A stretch of DNA of 64,000 bases, taken from NCBI RefSeq assembly GCF_003014675.1, contig NZ_PYAU01000001.1, positions 2,294,001-2,358,000 on the forward strand, written 5' to 3'. Source of the stretch: Labedella gwakjiensis. GTDB lineage: Bacteria; Actinomycetota; Actinomycetes; Actinomycetales; Microbacteriaceae. Positions 1 to 8,493 of the stretch are shown piece by piece (the first letter of the stretch is position 1; each line of letters begins with the position of its first letter). A program made the translations under genes and the position numbers. A model generated the notes under the pieces. It was not told where the DNA came from and searched no databases. It saw nothing but the letters and a program-made list of their open reading frames with translations.

Positions 1-500
1 TCGACCCGAGCGGCGAGGGTGGCGTGGCCGCCGAGTCGCTCATGAACGCGGTGGCCGTTCTCGGCGACCCGCCGACGGGGGATTTCACGTTCTCCGCCCG
101 CGTCGGAGTGGACTTCCGAGACACGTTCGATGCGGGAACGCTGTTCCTCTGGGCCGACGAGACGCACTGGGCGAAGCTGTGCTTCGAGTTCTCGCCCGAC
201 CGCACGCCCATGGTCGTGTCCGTTGTGACACGCGGACTGTCGGACGACGCGAACGGCTTCGACGTCGACGGCCGTGAGGTGTGGCTGCGGGTCGCACGCC
301 AGTCCGGGGTGTGGGCGTTCCACGCCTCGGTCGATGGCGAGCGCTGGAACTTCGTCCGCGCCTTCTCCTTCGGCCCGGTGTCGAGCGACGTGCGCGTGGG
401 ACTCGAGGTGCAGAGCCCCACGGGCGAGGGCTGCGATGTGACGTTCTCGGATGTCACCTTCCGCTCGGTCGCCCTCGCGGACCTCCGCGACGGGTCCTGA
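1..500 (+). CDS. DUF1349 family protein, 3' part
   Basis: Only the C-terminal part is in the window: the frame is open to the left edge (from base 3) with no stop, so an internal GTG at 24 is probably not the real start. The visible 165 or so residues have the concanavalin-A-like beta-sandwich pattern of the DUF1349 family (once annotated 'regulation of enolase protein 1'). Marks are a region rich in Thr/Phe/Trp around FLWADETHWAKLCFE and a final VRVGLEVQSPTGEGCDVTF strand. Members are about 200 residues, so roughly 40 are missing. The biochemical role of the family is not established; a carbohydrate-binding fold is the usual guess. It ends 14 bp before the acetyltransferase gene on the same strand, so the two may be co-transcribed. 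Confidence 0.8.
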   Translation, partial: DPSGEGGVAAESLMNAVAVLGDPPTGDFTFSARVGVDFRDTFDAGTLFLWADETHWAKLCFEFSPDRTPMVVSVVTRGLSDDANGFDVDGREVWLRVARQSGVWAFHASVDGERWNFVRAFSFGPVSSDVRVGLEVQSPTGEGCDVTFSDVTFRSVALADLRDGS

Positions 501-514
501 CGGGAGAGTCTCGA

Positions 515-1045
515 ATGTCACCGGAATCGGAGTCGACGGTTCTTGAGACGCCGCGCCTTCTACTGCGTCGGCAGGAGGTGGGTGACGCCGCCGTCTGGCG
601 CCGGCTCTGGACGGAGCGGGACCCGCGCGTGCCGCCGCACCGCCGGATCGATCCGCAGGGGCGCCCGTCCGTCGAGGACATCGCGGCGACCATCCGCGAC
701 CACCGAGACCAGCCCGGTCCCGGCCTCCTGACCGTGGAGCGGAAGGACGAGGGCGACGTCATCGGGTACTGCGGCCTCGTCTTCACGGGGAAGGGTGAGG
801 GTGACGAGCCCGAGCTCGTCTTCGAGCTGCTCCGGGCCGTGCACAACCGCGGCTACGCGACGGAGGCTGGTCGGGCGGTGATCGAGTGGGCCGCCGACGC
901 CGGCCACCGTCGCTTGTGGGCGACGGTGTGGGACTGGAACGTCGCGTCGCTCCGTGCTCTCGAGAAGCTCGGCTTCCGCGACAGTGGTCGTCCGGGTACC
1001 GACGTCGAGCACGGCCGGATGATCGTCACTGTTCGCGAGAGCTGA
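515..1045 (+). CDS. GNAT family N-acetyltransferase (RimJ/RimL type)
   Basis: A 176-residue acetyltransferase of the GNAT superfamily that would move acetyl from acetyl-CoA to an amine; the substrate cannot be told from the sequence. It opens with the RimJ/RimL-type LETPRLLLRR strand. The acetyl-CoA loop region NRGYATEAGRAVIEWA is near residues 111-126, and the typical C-terminal NVASLRALEKLGF near 142-154. The ATG at 515 lies after GGGAGAG and fits the start of homology; an open frame continues upstream but it is antiparallel to no known domain and overlaps the previous gene. It follows the DUF1349 gene by 14 bp. Its 3' end overlaps the 3' end of the convergent membrane-protein gene by 20 bp. 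Confidence 0.88.
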   Translation: MSPESESTVLETPRLLLRRQEVGDAAVWRRLWTERDPRVPPHRRIDPQGRPSVEDIAATIRDHRDQPGPGLLTVERKDEGDVIGYCGLVFTGKGEGDEPELVFELLRAVHNRGYATEAGRAVIEWAADAGHRRLWATVWDWNVASLRALEKLGFRDSGRPGTDVEHGRMIVTVRES

Positions 1046-1664
1046 CGAGGAAGCGTCCACGGTAGCGGCTCGCCCACCAGACGAGCGTGCCGGCGAGAGT
1101 CAGCGCGGCGAGCAGCCCGGCGACGTGCACAATCAGTGACGGCACGCCGTGCTCCGGGAGGAGGAATCCGTACGGGACCCATCCGTCCGTCGCTCCGCGG
1201 ATGAGGACGACCGTGATCCAGACGGCCGGGTAGGGGAGGACCAGCCAGAGGCCCGACCACCGGAGCGGCCTCCGGTCGCCGATCAGGACCCAGTCGAGCA
1301 GCACCAGAACGGGGACGACGGCGTGGAGCGTCACGCTGACCCACGGCGGGGCGGACCCGGTGCCGGGGACGAGCACGTTGTAGACCACCGCGACGATGAT
1401 CAAACACGCGGTCGCAACGGCGCGGCATGCGGTGAGCAAGGCGGGCGCCGGCCTGCGCCGCACGCCGAGGATCCCGGTGAGAACGAGGACGACAGCGATC
1501 AGGAGGCTCGTCAGATTCGTGAAGTAGCCGAAGAAGTCGAACGGGTTCCGATCGCCGCCCTCGACGTACGCGAACCCCAGAACACCGAGGATCACGACCC
1601 CGAGCACGAGCCGTGCGACGGCGACGGGCCGGCCGGCGATCGGTGTCTCGTCCGCGGAAGCCAT
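1026..1664 (-). CDS. Pr6Pr-type six-helix membrane protein
   Basis: A 212-residue integral membrane protein with about six hydrophobic helices and short loops. The pattern FDFFGYFTNLTSLL in the first third, then a YNVLVP loop and a WVPYGFLLP segment, matches the Pr6Pr (FAR-17a/AIG1-like) bacterial family. No biochemical function is established for it. It is the last gene of a minus-strand run (spacings 24, 55 and 24 bp upstream), so it is probably co-transcribed with the APH-like kinase. Its 3' end overlaps the convergent GNAT gene by 20 bp. The ATG at 1664 begins a short polar N-terminus before the first helix. Confidence 0.8.
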   Translation of the reverse strand: MASADETPIAGRPVAVARLVLGVVILGVLGFAYVEGGDRNPFDFFGYFTNLTSLLIAVVLVLTGILGVRRRPAPALLTACRAVATACLIIVAVVYNVLVPGTGSAPPWVSVTLHAVVPVLVLLDWVLIGDRRPLRWSGLWLVLPYPAVWITVVLIRGATDGWVPYGFLLPEHGVPSLIVHVAGLLAALTLAGTLVWWASRYRGRFLVSSREQ

Positions 1665-1688
1665 ACCCGCGACAGTACCGGTCGGATT

Positions 1689-2552
1689 TCAGAGCGTCCG
1701 TACGAGACGTTCGAGGAAGGCTCGGCCGAAGACCGCTCCTCCACCGGCCGACTCGTGGAGCAGTGAGCTCACGGCTCGAGCGTGCGCGACCTCGATCGCG
1801 TACTCGGGATCGGATGCGGTGAGCCGACAGAACCGCCGCAGCCGGGTGCGAAGCACCTCGCCCGGATCCGGGACGGCGGAGAGATCGGAGACGCGTGTGA
1901 GGCAGACGGTGAACGCGTCCCATGCCACGGGTCCCCGCACGGCCGTCGGGTCGATCGCGAGCCATGGGCGCCGTCTGGCGGCGAGCACGTTCCCTTCGTG
2001 CAGGTCGCCGTGGATCAGGGTGGTCCCGTCATCCCGTCCGACCGCCCGGATCGTCTCCCGTGCCCGCGAGACGATGCCGTCGCTCAGCAGCCCGTGAGCG
2101 TTCGAGACCTGCTGATCGAGCTGCTGTTCCCAACCGCCTGCGGTGTCGGCGAGCGACGGAGCATCGGCGGGTGCCGGAATCGCAAGGTCGCTCGCAATAC
2201 TCGCCGCCACGTCGATCCACTCGTCCGCAGTCAACGTGGCGGTGGGACCCGCCGGACCGGCTCGCTCGAGGAGCAGAGCATGTCGCTCAGTGTCCTCCGC
2301 AAAGAGGCGCACACACGCGCGGTCGGACAGGGTGCGGAGGGCCCATCCCTCCGACCGTTCTCGATTCTCCGGGAACGGTACCTTGAGCACTGCCGGGGTG
2401 CCGCGGTACCGCACGGGAAGAATCAGCCCGACCCGCCCGCTCAGCGCGTCGCCGTCGACACGCAGATCCCACCGGCGAACGAGCTCGTCGACGGTGGTCG
2501 GCAGCTCTGCGATCCACGATGCTCCGCGCGAATCCTCCCGCGCGATGATCAC
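1689..2552 (-). CDS. APH(6)-like aminoglycoside/hydroxyurea phosphotransferase family kinase
   Basis: A 287-residue protein-kinase-fold phosphotransferase. The catalytic loop HGDLHEGNV is near residues 180-188 and the metal-binding AIDPTAV near 198-204, both typical of the streptomycin 6-kinase family (PF04655). An N-terminal lobe segment VLKVPFPENRERSEGWAL supplies the probable ATP-site lysine. Known members phosphorylate streptomycin or hydroxyurea, but many chromosomal actinobacterial copies have no shown substrate, so resistance should not be assumed. The start is GTG at 2552. It sits 24 bp upstream of the Pr6Pr gene and 55 bp downstream of a small membrane-protein gene, inside a minus-strand run with no mobile-element marks. 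Confidence 0.82.
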   Translation of the reverse strand: MIIAREDSRGASWIAELPTTVDELVRRWDLRVDGDALSGRVGLILPVRYRGTPAVLKVPFPENRERSEGWALRTLSDRACVRLFAEDTERHALLLERAGPAGPTATLTADEWIDVAASIASDLAIPAPADAPSLADTAGGWEQQLDQQVSNAHGLLSDGIVSRARETIRAVGRDDGTTLIHGDLHEGNVLAARRRPWLAIDPTAVRGPVAWDAFTVCLTRVSDLSAVPDPGEVLRTRLRRFCRLTASDPEYAIEVAHARAVSSLLHESAGGGAVFGRAFLERLVRTL

Positions 2553-2607
2553 GTCGGCGAAGGCGTCGGGAAGGAAGGGGCGACTGATGACGGGATCCTC
2601 TCCTCAG

Positions 2608-2958
2608 TCAGTAGAGCATGTAGTCGTACTGCCGGGGGAGCACGGCGACCGCCACCAGGGTGAGTCCCACCACGATCACGATGCTGAGGCACACCGTCGT
2701 TCTGCCCACGACGCGCAGGCCACGTCGTGGTGGCTTCACGTGTGACAGTACGACGACGCTCACGAGGGAGACGAGCCACGCGAGAAGAAGGACACAGCCG
2801 ATAACGACGACGTATTCGCTTTCGCCGGCTTCCCAGGCCAGCCCGCGCTCGAACCCCGCCCGCTGGAGATCGAGCCCGGCAAGGCTGAGGAAGGCCGCGC
2901 CGAGGGCTCCGAGGACGACGCCGATCGCGCCGACGATGATCGTGATGAACGTGCGCAC
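2608..2958 (-). CDS. small three-helix membrane protein, unknown
   Basis: About 116 residues with three hydrophobic segments: near residues 4-25, 53-73 and 88-108. Between the first two is an acidic outward loop (WEAGESEYV), and between the last two a basic stretch (HVKPPRRGLR). I recognise no family. GTG at 2958 is preferred over a TTG two codons upstream because GGAG lies 8 nt before the GTG but only 2 nt before the TTG. It lies 24-30 bp after the preceding minus-strand gene and 55 bp before the APH-like kinase, so it is probably part of the same transcript. Confidence 0.65.
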   Translation of the reverse strand: MRTFITIIVGAIGVVLGALGAAFLSLAGLDLQRAGFERGLAWEAGESEYVVVIGCVLLLAWLVSLVSVVVLSHVKPPRRGLRVVGRTTVCLSIVIVVGLTLVAVAVLPRQYDYMLY

Positions 2959-2988
2959 CGTCAACGCTCCGGAGTCCGCTGAGGAGGC

Positions 2989-3300
2989 TTAGGCATCGGG
3001 CCCGCTTTCGAAGAAGACGGCCTCGAAGGCGACATCCGGGAGTTCTGCGCGCAGCCGGCTGACGAGACCGGACCCGTCGGCGATCCACCCGCGTCCGAGG
3101 GATGCGGAGGGCCAATAGTCGGACGGCGATGATGCGTCCATGTCGAAGTTGTCGGCCCACACCTTCACCCAGGTGCGGAGATCGTCCTCCAAGTCGGGAG
3201 AGAGGTTCAGGTCCGACGGGTCGGCGCCCTCGATCTGATCCGACCAGAGGGGCCACGACGTGCCCCACTCGGGGAAGACCCGGATGCGAGAGGCTCTCAT
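2989..3300 (-). CDS. hypothetical 103-residue protein
   Basis: A soluble, acidic small protein with many tryptophans (WGTSWPLW, WVKVW, YWPS). The first half contains LSPDLEDDLRTWVKVWADNFD; this pattern recurs in small actinobacterial proteins of unknown function often placed beside unrelated genes. No catalytic or metal-binding motif is visible. The start is ATG at 3300. It lies 89 bp downstream of the GH15 gene and 30 bp upstream of the small membrane-protein gene, all on the minus strand. Confidence 0.65.
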   Translation of the reverse strand: MRASRIRVFPEWGTSWPLWSDQIEGADPSDLNLSPDLEDDLRTWVKVWADNFDMDASSPSDYWPSASLGRGWIADGSGLVSRLRAELPDVAFEAVFFESGPDA

Positions 3301-3389
3301 TCGTTCAATCTACGTCGGACCGTCGACGGAACCAACGGCGCCCGTCCGACGGCGGAACGCGTCGAGCGGCGCGTTCGCAGTGTCGGCGC

Positions 3390-5255
3390 CTATCGCGTGA
3401 GCTCCTCGATCGTGATGGCCGCGTTGATCAGGGCGAGGTGGCTGAGGCCCTGGGGCAGGTTGCCCCAGAACTCGCCCGTCACCGGGTCGAGCATCTCGGA
3501 GTAGAGGCCCACGTCGTTGGACAGGGCGATCATGCGGTCCATGAGGTCGCGGGCGTCGTCGGTGCGGCCCGTGCAGGCGAGAGCGGACGCGAGCCAGAAG
3601 CCGCACGCCACGAAGGGGAACTCCTCGCTCTCCACGCCCGAGTAGCGGTACGGCGGGCCGTCGGTGCCGAGCTCCGCGATGATCGCGTCGATCGTGGACG
3701 CCATGCGCTCGCCGCGGTCGAAGCCGCTCGGTGCGTGCAGCAGAACGGACGTGTCGAGCTCGTCGCCGCCCGCGAACATCGTCCACGCCTGCTTCTCCTC
3801 CGACCAGCAGTTCTCCCACACCCACGTATGGATGCGGTCGCGCTCGGTGCGCCAGCGGTCGACGCTGCCGGTGAGCCCGGCGACCTCGGCCAGGTGCACG
3901 GCGGCGTCGAGCGCCTGCCAGCACCCCATCATGCTCGACGTGTGGCGGCGCAGATCGGGGAGCTCCCACATGCCCGAGTCGGGGCGGCGCCACAGGTCGC
4001 ACGTCGTGTCGGCCGTCGCGGCGAGCAGACGTCGCGTCGGCACGTCGAGCACGTTGCCGGCGTCCACGTGGAGGCGGGCGATGTCGAGGAGGTCGCCGTA
4101 GACGCCGAGCTGCAGCTGCTCGCCCGCGGGGTTGCCCGTCACGACCGGACCGATGCCGCCCCAGCCGGGCACGTCGTGCTCCACGGGGTCTCCTGGCGGG
4201 TTGCCGTGCAGGTCGAAGAACACACGCAGCGGCGTCCCGTCGGCCTTCACCGTGCGGAGCATCCACGAGAGCGCCGCGTGGGTCTCCTCGCGCAGCCCGA
4301 AACGCACGAGCGCGTGGGTCGTGTACGCCAGGTCGCGGATCCACGCGAAGCGGTAGTCCCAGTTCTTCCCGCCCGTGCGGCTCTCGGGCAGCGACGTCGT
4401 GGCGGCGGCCGCGATCGATCCCGTCTGGCTGTGGATGAGGAGCTTGAGGGCGAGGGCGCTGCGCTGTACGGCGTCCGCCCACGGCCCGTCGTACGTGAAC
4501 ACCTTCGACCACTGGCGCCACTCGTCCACCGTGCGCTGCACCCGCTGCACGGCCTCCTTCGGGTCGGGCACGTGCAGGGGCTCATCATGCGTCGCGGCGA
4601 TCACGAGCGCGTGGGTCGAACCCTCGCTCGTCGTGAAGGAGCCCTGCGGCATGCCGTCGCCGTCCTCGCCCACCTCGCGACCGTCGCTCGGGCGCTCGGT
4701 CTCTCCGGGGCCGTGGTCGCAGCCCGTCACCGCGATGGAGACCGAGTCGACGTGGAGGATCGCGCACTCGTCGGGTCCGGGGTCGGTCGGCCGCTCCGGG
4801 TCCTCCCCGATCGTCGGCAGGTACTCGACCCACGGGGAGACGGTGCCGAGGGCCGTCCCGGGCCGCACCACCCAGCGCATCGCCACGGTCCCCTTGACGC
4901 CTTCGATGCGGCGAGCGAGCTCCGTCCAGGGGAGCGGTCCGGCGACGCCCGTGACGAGCGCATCGGTGACGCGCACCGATCCGGTGTCCGTGGTGAATGT
5001 GGTTTGCAGAACGTTCGTGCCGTTCACGTAGCGACGCGACGACCGGAACTCGCCCTCCGGCCGCAGCTCGATCCGTCCGCCGCCCACCTCGTCGAGGAGC
5101 GCGGCGAACACGGGGACGCCGTCGAGTGCGGGCACGGCCAGCCAGTCCACGCGACCGTCCGGCCGGATGAGCGCGGCCGTCTTGCCGTCGCCGATCACGG
5201 CGTAGTCGCGGAGGGGTGCGTAGTCGTCGGACGGGGCGGGAGGGACGGCCTTCAT
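3390..5255 (-). CDS. glycoside hydrolase family 15 protein (glucoamylase/trehalase-like)
   Basis: A 621-residue GH15 enzyme without a signal peptide, so it should act in the cytoplasm on an alpha-glucan or trehalose. An N-terminal beta-sandwich (residues about 1-240) starts with LRDYAVIGDGKTAALI. The (alpha/alpha)6 barrel follows, with the hallmark NWDYRFAWIRD near 297-307, the probable catalytic acid in MWELPDL near 427-433, and the probable base in YSEMLDPVTGEFWGN near 584-598. The length fits actinobacterial GH15 proteins (about 600). Actinobacterial relatives include trehalases as well as glucoamylases, and the sequence alone does not separate the two. It lies 82 bp downstream of the serine hydrolase gene on the same strand. 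Confidence 0.92.
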   Translation of the reverse strand: MKAVPPAPSDDYAPLRDYAVIGDGKTAALIRPDGRVDWLAVPALDGVPVFAALLDEVGGGRIELRPEGEFRSSRRYVNGTNVLQTTFTTDTGSVRVTDALVTGVAGPLPWTELARRIEGVKGTVAMRWVVRPGTALGTVSPWVEYLPTIGEDPERPTDPGPDECAILHVDSVSIAVTGCDHGPGETERPSDGREVGEDGDGMPQGSFTTSEGSTHALVIAATHDEPLHVPDPKEAVQRVQRTVDEWRQWSKVFTYDGPWADAVQRSALALKLLIHSQTGSIAAAATTSLPESRTGGKNWDYRFAWIRDLAYTTHALVRFGLREETHAALSWMLRTVKADGTPLRVFFDLHGNPPGDPVEHDVPGWGGIGPVVTGNPAGEQLQLGVYGDLLDIARLHVDAGNVLDVPTRRLLAATADTTCDLWRRPDSGMWELPDLRRHTSSMMGCWQALDAAVHLAEVAGLTGSVDRWRTERDRIHTWVWENCWSEEKQAWTMFAGGDELDTSVLLHAPSGFDRGERMASTIDAIIAELGTDGPPYRYSGVESEEFPFVACGFWLASALACTGRTDDARDLMDRMIALSNDVGLYSEMLDPVTGEFWGNLPQGLSHLALINAAITIEELTR

Positions 5256-5337
5256 GTCCTCACCCTAGGCAGACCGCCGCGGGCGGAGGGGGTCCTTGCG
5301 GTGCGGGACCGAGCGCCACAGGGTGCGTACTCGAGCC

Positions 5338-6216
5338 TCAGCGGTCGGGATCGGAGCCGGTCAGGGTCGCGACCACGGTCGCCGCGATCCGGTCGGCCCC
5401 CGCGTGGTCGTTCGCGGTGATCGTCACCACCGCGTCTTCCGCAAAGATGAGCAGCTGGCCGTAGGCGCCGTGGAGTCGCCAGGCCGCGCCGGGGCCGTCC
5501 CAACCGGCGAGCGCGTAACGCGAATAGCCGGGGTTCACGCCGGAGATCACCCAATCGGAGTGCATCGCGTCGATCCACTCCGGTGACACGAGCTGTACCC
5601 CGTTCCACCGGCCGCGATCGCGGATGAGGCGGCCAATGCGTGACAGCTCCTCCGTGCGCAGTGCGAGCCCCTCGCCTGCGGCGATGAAACCCAGGGGGCA
5701 GCGGTCCCAGCGGGTGTCGGCGATGCCGAGCGGCGCGAAGAGCTTTCGCTCGAGGTACGCGCCGACGTCGCCGACCCGCGCCTCGAGCACGCGCATCGCG
5801 GTGTACGTGCTCGCGTTGGAGTACTGGAAGATGCGGCCGCGTGACGGCCGGCTCAGGAACTCGAGCGCCAGGTCGGGCCAGTCCGTCAGTAGGGTCGGAG
5901 ACCAGGGCAGGTCCACGCCGCTCGACATGCTGAGGAGCTGCCGCAGGGTGACCTCCGCCGTGCCCTCGCCGAACGTCGCGTCGGGCAAGACGGACCCGAC
6001 CGTCGTATCGAGCGTGATCAGTCCCTCGTCGGCGGCGAGACCCGCGGCGAGCACGCAGATCCCCTTCGCAGCGGAATGGATGTCCTCGCGCACGTCCTCT
6101 GTCCAGCGGTGGCCGGCCTCCTCGTCCCCGGTGAGAACGTGCAGGCCGTGCGCGCCGAAACCCTGCTCGGCGACCTGCTCGACGATGCGGTCACGGACGG
6201 TCTCGGCTCGGGTCAC
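5338..6216 (-). CDS. beta-lactamase-superfamily serine hydrolase
   Basis: A 292-residue class C/penicillin-binding-like serine hydrolase. The nucleophile motif is SAAK (S48-K51), followed by a YSN motif (QYSNASTYTAM) in the middle and a HGAYG-type third motif near the C-terminus. There is no signal peptide, so it is probably a cytoplasmic esterase or peptidase rather than a secreted beta-lactamase. The start is GTG at 6216. It is 36 bp downstream of the AAA ATPase gene and 82 bp upstream of the GH15 gene. The substrate is unknown. Confidence 0.85.
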   Translation of the reverse strand: MTRAETVRDRIVEQVAEQGFGAHGLHVLTGDEEAGHRWTEDVREDIHSAAKGICVLAAGLAADEGLITLDTTVGSVLPDATFGEGTAEVTLRQLLSMSSGVDLPWSPTLLTDWPDLALEFLSRPSRGRIFQYSNASTYTAMRVLEARVGDVGAYLERKLFAPLGIADTRWDRCPLGFIAAGEGLALRTEELSRIGRLIRDRGRWNGVQLVSPEWIDAMHSDWVISGVNPGYSRYALAGWDGPGAAWRLHGAYGQLLIFAEDAVVTITANDHAGADRIAATVVATLTGSDPDR

Positions 6217-6252
6217 CCGTCCAGTCTGCCCGGTGCTCAGGCGAGCAAATGC

Positions 6253-6978
6253 TCAGTCTGCGAGGTGACGGAGGTACCGCCCGGGTTCGTCGAGGAAGCG
6301 CCGCCAGTGCTGCACCACGTCGAGGTCCTCCCACGTGCTCGGGCGGATGCCCCACGGCCCGGTCTCGAGGATGCGGGCGCCGGGAAGCGACGCGAGCACG
6401 GGGGAGTGGGTGGCGCACAGCACCTGCCCGCCCTCGGCGACCACCCGCTGCAGGGTCGCGATGAGCGTGAGGACGGACGAGAACGACAGGGCCGCCTCGG
6501 GCTCGTCGAGGCAGAAGAAGGCCGGCCCGTCGAAGCGGCTCTCCAGGATCGCGAGGAACGATTCGCCGTGACTCATCTCGTGGAACGCCGGCTCGGGACC
6601 CCACGACGAATTCTCTTCGAGATACGTGTAGAAGGAGTGCATCGTCTCCGCCCGCAGGAAGAAGCCCCACCGGTTTGCGCCCAGCCCCCGTCTCAGCCGG
6701 AGCCAGTCGGACAGCGGCGACTCCGAGGTCCGCGTGGAGTGGTGTGCGCCCGTCGAGCCTCCCTCGGGCGACATCCCGTACGCGAGCGCGATCCCCTCGA
6801 GGATCGTCGACTTGCCCGAGCCGTTCTCGCCCACGAGGAACGTGACACCGGGGGAGAGCTCGAAGCCCTCGTCGAGCACCTGCCGGACGGCCGGGATCGT
6901 CGCCGGCCACTGCCGCTCGTCGACCTCTGCGTCGTCGCGGCGATCCACACGGATCACGGGAGCCTCGCGCCATGCCAT
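6253..6978 (-). CDS. AAA family ATPase (predicted ATPase, COG3910-like)
   Basis: A 241-residue single-domain ABC-type ATPase without membrane segments. Walker A is GENGSGKST (about residues 49-57), the signature-like MSHGES about 132-137, Walker B FFCLDEPEAALS about 153-164, and the His switch ATHSPVLAS about 187-195. This layout is that of soluble ATPases related to RecF/SMC heads and OLD-family N-termini, annotated only as 'predicted ATPase'; no partner nuclease is adjacent. The frame stays open far upstream, but that stretch is antisense to the PLP enzyme gene, so ATG 6978 (MAWREAP) is taken as the start. It is the first gene of the minus-strand run down to 1026. Confidence 0.85.
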   Translation of the reverse strand: MAWREAPVIRVDRRDDAEVDERQWPATIPAVRQVLDEGFELSPGVTFLVGENGSGKSTILEGIALAYGMSPEGGSTGAHHSTRTSESPLSDWLRLRRGLGANRWGFFLRAETMHSFYTYLEENSSWGPEPAFHEMSHGESFLAILESRFDGPAFFCLDEPEAALSFSSVLTLIATLQRVVAEGGQVLCATHSPVLASLPGARILETGPWGIRPSTWEDLDVVQHWRRFLDEPGRYLRHLAD

Positions 6979-7128
6979 GCGTCGAGTCTCTCTCAGCCTG
7001 CAGATCATGCGCTGGAGCCGGCTCGTCACAAAAAGTCGCATCCGAGCCGTTCCGGTGGTGCTCGTGCGAGCCTGATCGTCAACATTCGACCCCGACGCGA
7101 GTCGACCCCCTGCCGAGAGGAGCACACG

Positions 7129-8493
7129 ATGCCCGACCAGAACACGAGGCCGCGCGGCTTCTCCACGCAGCAGGTGCACGCGGGCGCGGACGAGCCGACG
7201 AGCGGCGGCGTCAATCCGCGCGCGCTCCCCATCCTCGCGACCGCCGGCTTCGTGTTCGACGACTTCGACCAGGCCGCCGACCGCTTCGGCGAGGTGGGCG
7301 GCTACTCCTACACGCGCGTCGGAAACCCCACAGCGTCCGCCGTCGAGCGCCGGCTGGCCGTGCTCGAAGGCGGAGCGGACGCGCTCCTGCTCGCGAGCGG
7401 GCAGGCCGCCGTCACCGCGACGCTCATCGGGCTCCTCGGTGCGGGCGACCACTTGCTCGCCGCGTCGAGCATCTACGAGGGAACGCGCGGGCTGCTCCTC
7501 GACAACCTGTCGCGACTCGGCATCGAGGCCGACTTCGTCGACGACGCGAACGACCCTGACGCGTGGCAGGCCCTCGTGCGTCCGACGACGCGCGCGTTCT
7601 TCGCCGAGTCGATCCCCAACCCGAAGAACGACGTGCTCGACATCGCCGCTGTCGCGGACACCGCGCACGCGGTCGGCGTGCCGCTTGTGATCGACAACAC
7701 CCTCGCGACCCCTTACCTCCTCCGCCCGCTCGAGCACGGCGCCGACATCGTCGTGCACTCGGCGAGCAAGTTCCTCGCCGGCCACGGCACGGTCCTCGGC
7801 GGCGTGATCGTGTTCGGCGACCGCTTCGACTGGACCGTGCGGCCCGACCTCTTCCCGCACCTCACGACGGCCGGTCGCGACGGCCGCTCCCTCACCGACC
7901 GCCACGGTACCCTCGCGCTCGCCGCCTACGCGCGCGACTCGGTCGCCCTCCGCTTCGGGCCCACGCCCTCGCCGTTCAGCGCCTTCCTCATCCAGCAGGG
8001 CATCGAGACGCTCTCCCTGCGCATGGAACGGCACGCGGCCAACGCGCTCGCCGTGGCGCGGTGGCTCGAGGAGCAGCCCGAGGTGCTCTCCGTCGACTAC
8101 GCGGGGCTCGAATCGAACGCGTACCACGAGGTGGCGGCGCGCTACCTGCCACGCGGCTTCGGCTCGGTGTTCGCCTTCACGCTCGCGGGTGGCGCCGACG
8201 TGGCCCGCACGTTCATCGACTCCGTCGACGTGTTCACGCGCATGACGCACCTCGGCGACGTGCGCTCGCTCATCCTCCACCCCGCCTCCACGAGCCACGT
8301 GCAGCGCACCGAGGAGGAGCAGCGGCACGCGGGCATCTGGCCGGGACTCATCCGCCTCTCCGTCGGCATCGAGGACGTGGAAGACCTCATCGACGACCTC
8401 GACGGAGCGTTCCGCGTTCTGCGGTCCGGAGCCGAGACGGAGGGCGCGCTGTCCGCCCCCACGCGCACGGACGCGGCGGCGGTGCTCGGATGA
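7129..8493 (+). CDS. O-acetylhomoserine sulfhydrylase-type PLP enzyme
   Basis: A 454-residue Cys/Met-metabolism PLP enzyme (cystathionine gamma-synthase superfamily). The PLP lysine is K214 in HSASKFLAGHGT; the phosphate-site ASGQAAV and the YTRVGNPT motif of the N-terminal arm are present. The LAGHGTVLGGVIV context and the long C-terminal half resemble O-acetylhomoserine (thiol)-lyases, which make homocysteine from O-acetylhomoserine and sulfide. The ATG at 7129 follows GAGAGGAG at 5-8 nt. The stop overlaps the start of the next gene (ATGA), so both are translated together. The next gene is a sulfur-type flavin monooxygenase, which suggests use of sulfide or sulfite released from organosulfur compounds. 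Confidence 0.9.
   Translation: MPDQNTRPRGFSTQQVHAGADEPTSGGVNPRALPILATAGFVFDDFDQAADRFGEVGGYSYTRVGNPTASAVERRLAVLEGGADALLLASGQAAVTATLIGLLGAGDHLLAASSIYEGTRGLLLDNLSRLGIEADFVDDANDPDAWQALVRPTTRAFFAESIPNPKNDVLDIAAVADTAHAVGVPLVIDNTLATPYLLRPLEHGADIVVHSASKFLAGHGTVLGGVIVFGDRFDWTVRPDLFPHLTTAGRDGRSLTDRHGTLALAAYARDSVALRFGPTPSPFSAFLIQQGIETLSLRMERHAANALAVARWLEEQPEVLSVDYAGLESNAYHEVAARYLPRGFGSVFAFTLAGGADVARTFIDSVDVFTRMTHLGDVRSLILHPASTSHVQRTEEEQRHAGIWPGLIRLSVGIEDVEDLIDDLDGAFRVLRSGAETEGALSAPTRTDAAAVLG

Noticed and set aside
3102-5420. 772-codon open frame on the plus strand opposite the GH15 gene
   Set aside because: It has no recognisable domain, is rich in Arg/His/Val as expected from the antisense of GC-rich codons, and lies across a clear GH15 gene.
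6979-7128. SAM-type riboswitch upstream of the O-acetylhomoserine sulfhydrylase-like gene
   Set aside because: The conserved core of the known SAM classes is not visible in this 150-bp gap by eye; a covariance-model search would be needed to call one.
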